DNA from: Pseudomonadota bacterium
Lineage (GTDB): Bacteria; Pseudomonadota; Alphaproteobacteria; Caulobacterales; Caulobacteraceae
DNA: 10,836 nucleotides
NCBI GenBank assembly: GCA_023434015.1
Contig: JAEYTM010000238.1
Span: 1-10,836, forward strand
Direction of reading: 5' to 3'
Shown here: in pieces, positions 8,072 to 10,836 of the stretch
How positions within the stretch are numbered: position 1 is the first letter of the stretch
Layout of the letters: every line of letters begins with the position of its first letter
Translations under genes and position numbers: made by a program
Notes under the pieces: model-generated
What the model was told of the DNA's origin: nothing
Database searches by the model: none
The model's input: only the letters and a program-made list of their open reading frames with translations

Positions 8072-9555
8072 AGCGGACGACCCTCGGCGGCCGGCGGTTC
8101 CGGCTCCTTCACCAGATCGGCGGCGGCCGCGAGCCGCTGGAGCGACGCCTGGTGGCTGGCTCGGGTGATCCGATAGCCGACAAGGCAGGCGACGCACAGG
8201 CCATAAAGAATAGCCAGGGTCGGGACGACGACGAGGCCGAGGTTGCGGACCACCTCGGGCGAGACCTGGCCGGGCTGGGCGCCGGCGGGGAAGCCGATGG
8301 CGGCCAGCAGGGCGCTGGAGGTGAAGATGCCGACCCCGGTGACCGCCTTGTTGACGAAGGCGGCGGCCGCGAAGAACAGGCCCTCCGACCGCCGTCCGGT
8401 GCGAAGTTCCGAATCCTCGACCACGTCGGCGATCATCGAGGACTGCAGGATGGTGCCGCTCACCGCCAGGGCGGTGGAGAAGACCTGCAGGAGGAAGATG
8501 GCCGGGAACAGCACGGTCGAACCGTTCGGCGGGAAGGCGTCGACGAGCCGCAGCACGATCGGCGCGCAGAGGAAGATCATGGCCGAACCGCTCAGCGCCT
8601 GGGCCGAGTTGCGCTTGCCGAACCGCCCCGACAGGGCCGGGGCGGCGACGAAGGCGCAGATCGCCGCCAGCAGGTTGGCGCCGGTCAGCAGGGCGATCCG
8701 CCGGGCGTCGAACTCCCAGAAGAAGGTGTTGAAGTAGAGACTCATCGAGAACACCACGCCGACGGCGGCGGCGTTGAACAGGCTGGACCCGAGGACCGCC
8801 AGGAACGAGCCGTTGGCGAGGGTGCCGATCATCTCCCGCACGAAGGTCGGCAGGCTGAGCCGGCGATCCGGCGGATTGCGCAGATGGGGGATCTGCCGGT
8901 GGGTGCCCAGCGCCGACAACATGATGGCCACGAACATCACCGCCCCGGCGGCCAGGCCGTAGTCGGTGTAGCCCTTGCGGGCGAGTTGGCCGACCGAGCT
9001 CGCCTCGTCCGGCTTCAGGAAGACGTAGAGTGCGGTGAACACCATCGCCAGGCCGCCGATCCAGCCGAACAGGTAGCGATAGCTGAGCAGACGCGTGCGC
9101 TCGTCATATTCGCTGGTCAGCTCGGCGGCGAGGGCGGCGCTGGGGATCTCGTAGAGGGTGATGAAGCTGCGGATCAGGATCGCCACGGCGATCAGGTAGA
9201 GGAACAGCGCCTGGTCGCTCCATCCCGCCGGCGGGTTCCATAGGAGCAGGTAGGAGAGGGCCACGGGCAGGGCCGCCGCGTACATGAAGGGGTGTCGCCG
9301 GCCCCACTTCGAGCGCCAGTTGTCGGAGATCTGCCCGACGATCGGGTCGAGGAAGGCGTCGACGAACAGGGCGATCATGATCGCCAGGCCCACCGTCGAG
9401 GCCGGCAGGCCCATGACCTGGTTGTAGAAGATCAGCAGGAAATAGGAGAAGCCGCTGTCCTTCACTCCGAAGGCGATGGAGCCGAAGCCGTAGAACAGCC
9501 GCGTCCGGGGGCTGAGCCGCCGGCCTGTCGCGGGGGTTTGGGCGGCGTCGGCCAA
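8068..9555 (-). CDS. GPH-family (MFS_2) sugar:cation symporter
   Basis: A polytopic inner-membrane transporter of the glycoside-pentoside-hexuronide:cation symporter family, likely with 12 membrane segments and a cytosolic charged C-tail (KEPEPPAAEGRPL). Family landmarks: YGFGSIAFGVKDSGFSYF in the first segment, the loop pattern DPIVGQISDNW...WGRRHPF at about residues 70-90, and late in the protein SMIADVVEDSELRTGRR-EGLFFA. The substrate cannot be read from the sequence; family members move glycosides, pentoses or hexuronides with H+ or Na+. No ATG or GTG is available at the N-terminus. TTG at 9555 has GGAG 6 bases upstream (complement of 9562-9565), giving 495 residues; TTG at 9606 would give 512 with no clear ribosome-binding site. 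It lies just downstream of the quinone oxidoreductase on the same strand and may be cotranscribed with it. Confidence 0.88.
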   Translation of the reverse strand: MADAAQTPATGRRLSPRTRLFYGFGSIAFGVKDSGFSYFLLIFYNQVMGLPASTVGLAIMIALFVDAFLDPIVGQISDNWRSKWGRRHPFMYAAALPVALSYLLLWNPPAGWSDQALFLYLIAVAILIRSFITLYEIPSAALAAELTSEYDERTRLLSYRYLFGWIGGLAMVFTALYVFLKPDEASSVGQLARKGYTDYGLAAGAVMFVAIMLSALGTHRQIPHLRNPPDRRLSLPTFVREMIGTLANGSFLAVLGSSLFNAAAVGVVFSMSLYFNTFFWEFDARRIALLTGANLLAAICAFVAAPALSGRFGKRNSAQALSGSAMIFLCAPIVLRLVDAFPPNGSTVLFPAIFLLQVFSTALAVSGTILQSSMIADVVEDSELRTGRRSEGLFFAAAAFVNKAVTGVGIFTSSALLAAIGFPAGAQPGQVSPEVVRNLGLVVVPTLAILYGLCVACLVGYRITRASHQASLQRLAAAADLVKEPEPPAAEGRPL

Positions 9556-9627
9556 GCGGGTCTCCGGCAAGGCTATGACGGTGTGGGAGGCGCGCGTGCC
9601 CGTCAACGGGCTTCGCGCCGGCCGGCC

Positions 9628-10614
9628 TCAGAGGGTCAGCACGATCTTGCCCACATGATCGCCGGCTTCCAGCCAGGCGTGGGCGGCGGCGGCCTCGGCG
9701 AGCGGGAAGGTCCGGTCGATCCGTGGGGCCACCGCACCGGACGCGATCCACGGCCAGACGACCCGCTCGACCTCCGCCGCCAGCCGGGCCTTCTCGTCCG
9801 CGTCGCGCGGCCGCAGGGTCGAGCCGGTGATCACCGCGCGCTTCTGCATCACCCGCCAGATCGGCAGGCTGACCTCGCCGCCGCCCTGGGCGGCGATGAA
9901 GACGATGCGGCCGCCGGTGTTCAGCGCCTCCAGGTCCTTGGCGAAATAGTCGCCCCCGACCATGTCGAGGATGACGTCGCAGCCGCCCTCGGCCCGGGCG
10001 ATCGCCGCGAAGTCCGCGGCGGTGGAGTCGATGGCGATGTCGGCGCCGAGCGCCCGCGCCATCTCGGCCTTGGCGGCGCCGCGGGCGGTGGCGATCACCC
10101 GGGCGCTGGCCGCCTTGCCCATCTGGATGGCGGTGGTCCCGATCCCGGACGTGGCGCCGTGGACCATCAGGGTCTCCCCCGCCTTCAGCCCCCCGTGTTC
10201 GAAGACGTTGGCGTAGACGGTGAACACCGTCTCGGGCAGGGCGGCGGCCTTTACGGGATCGAGACCTGCCGGGATGGGCAGGGCGTGGCGGGCGTCGACC
10301 GCGGCGTATTCGGCATAACCACCGCCGCCCAGCAGGGCGCAGACCCGGTCGCCGGCGCGCCAGCGGCCGGCGGCTTCAACCACCTCGCCGGCGACCTCCA
10401 GGCCCAGCGTCGCGGGAGCGCCGGGGGGCGGGGGGTAGGCGCCCAGCCGCTGGAGGATGTCGGGCCGGTTGACGCCCGCCGCCTGAACGCGGATGAGCAC
10501 CTCGCCGGCCCGCGGCTCGGGACGGGGCATCTGCACGGTCCTGAGCGCCGTGGCGGGGCCGGTTCCGCCGTCGATGGCGACGGCGGTCATCAGGGTCCGG
10601 ACGGACGTGTCCAT
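9628..10614 (-). CDS. NAD(P)H quinone oxidoreductase, PIG3 family (zinc-independent MDR)
   Basis: A 328-residue cytosolic medium-chain dehydrogenase/reductase. The N-terminal GroES-like domain carries AGVNRPDILQRLGAYPPPPG at 46-65, characteristic of the PIG3/TP53I3 branch. The Rossmann domain has VHGATSGIGTTAIQ at 151-164 for NADPH, and the C-terminus ends HVGKIVLTL. Zinc-ligand cysteines of alcohol dehydrogenases are absent. Members reduce quinones by one electron or reduce related enones; the physiological substrate is unknown. The start ATG at 10614 has GGAG 8 bases upstream (complement of 10623-10626). A TTG at 10641 would add nine residues, and an ATG at 10590 (MTAVAIDGG) is also possible, nearer to where most PIG3 proteins begin. 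It precedes the GPH transporter gene on the same strand and is divergent from the DUF1192 gene. Confidence 0.92.
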   Translation of the reverse strand: MDTSVRTLMTAVAIDGGTGPATALRTVQMPRPEPRAGEVLIRVQAAGVNRPDILQRLGAYPPPPGAPATLGLEVAGEVVEAAGRWRAGDRVCALLGGGGYAEYAAVDARHALPIPAGLDPVKAAALPETVFTVYANVFEHGGLKAGETLMVHGATSGIGTTAIQMGKAASARVIATARGAAKAEMARALGADIAIDSTAADFAAIARAEGGCDVILDMVGGDYFAKDLEALNTGGRIVFIAAQGGGEVSLPIWRVMQKRAVITGSTLRPRDADEKARLAAEVERVVWPWIASGAVAPRIDRTFPLAEAAAAHAWLEAGDHVGKIVLTL

Positions 10615-10703
10615 GGCCTCGGCTCCGAAGAACTTGCGCAAACGCGTCTTGCGGAGTTGGATACCGCCCCTGCGGGGGCCGGCAAAGGGAGAGGCTCGCG
10701 AAG
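10615..10703. promoter_or_regulatory. Divergent promoter region, oxidoreductase / DUF1192 gene
   Basis: These 89 bases separate two divergent starts and should hold both promoters, though I see no convincing -35/-10 pair. Contents: the palindrome TTGCGCAA (10634-10641) inside AACTTGCGCAAA, a second CTTGCG at 10648-10653, a small hairpin GCCCC-TGCG-GGGGC (10666-10679), and the ribosome-binding site GGGAGAGG (10687-10694) of the DUF1192 gene. Confidence 0.45.
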
Positions 10704-10836
10704 ATGGAAGATCCGGCGGACATCCGCATCGGGCGTGGACAGCGGCTCACCGACGCGGTGCGTGAAGACCTGGAACTGTTCGGCGTGGCCGAACTGGAGG
10801 ACCGCATCGAGGTTCTGCGATCCGAGATCGCTCGGA
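10704..10836 (+). CDS. DUF1192 small protein, 3' partial
   Basis: Forty-four codons are visible before the window ends. The segment DLELFGVAELEDRIEVLRSE at 22-41 matches the core of DUF1192, a short alphaproteobacterial family (usually about 60-70 residues) with the pattern L-S-V-x-E-L-E-x-R-I-x-L-L-x-x-E-I-x-R, forming an amphipathic helix likely to make a coiled coil. It has no signal peptide or membrane segment. The ATG at 10704 has GGGAGAGG ending 9 bases upstream. It is divergent from the PIG3 oxidoreductase. Function is unknown. Confidence 0.85.
   Translation, partial: MEDPADIRIGRGQRLTDAVREDLELFGVAELEDRIEVLRSEIAR

Noticed and set aside
6590..8197. 535-codon open frame on the minus strand opposite the regulator
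   Set aside because: It is antisense to a well supported regulator gene and shows no domain.
7954..9243. 429-codon open frame on the plus strand opposite the transporter
   Set aside because: The product is hydrophilic low-complexity sequence, whereas the other strand reads a transporter with family motifs.
10634..10663. TTGCGC with TGGATA as a promoter for the DUF1192 gene
   Set aside because: The spacing is acceptable but the -10 matches TATAAT poorly, so no promoter is called.

Overview
The window is GC-rich, almost entirely coding DNA. Gene content and codon use suggest an alphaproteobacterium, most likely of the Caulobacterales (a Caulobacter, Phenylobacterium or Brevundimonas relative). 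The genus is inferred from protein style and context and was not tested. No rRNA, tRNA, CRISPR array, insertion sequence or prophage gene was seen, and no gene-free stretch exceeds about 135 bases.

Layout. (1) Bases 2-2953, plus strand: a three-gene envelope operon, ydbH (5' end outside the window), ynbE and ydbL. In E. coli the products form and tune a bridge between the inner and outer membranes for phospholipid movement. (2) Bases 2962-6504, minus strand: a glyoxylate-shunt cluster transcribed aceA (isocitrate lyase), a 68-residue DUF4170 protein, then aceB (malate synthase A). (3) Bases 6505-6637: a divergent control region with candidate operator elements. (4) Bases 6638-8071, plus strand: a regulator of the ScfR/RamB type (XRE helix-turn-helix, degenerate ImmA/IrrE-like region, DUF2083), which probably controls aceA and itself in response to short-chain acyl-CoA. 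(5) Bases 8068-10614, minus strand: a PIG3-type NAD(P)H quinone oxidoreductase followed by a GPH/MFS_2 sugar-type cation symporter. (6) From 10704 to the window edge, plus strand: the start of a DUF1192 protein, divergent from the oxidoreductase.

How it fits together. The centre is an acetate/fatty-acid utilisation module: AceA splits isocitrate to glyoxylate and succinate, AceB condenses glyoxylate with acetyl-CoA to malate, and the divergent regulator senses carbon status. The DUF4170 gene between the two enzymes is the least understood part and the best candidate for something undescribed. The flanking envelope operon and transporter/oxidoreductase pair look independent. Packing is tight: ydbL and aceB converge with 8 bases between stops, and the regulator and transporter share a CTAG that holds both stop codons.

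Overall this is mostly conserved core metabolism. I did not find a clear new multi-gene system. The points worth a second look are the DUF4170 gene, the repeated GACAA elements and TTGCG box in the control region, the two hairpins ahead of aceB, and a near copy of the TTGCG box upstream of the oxidoreductase.
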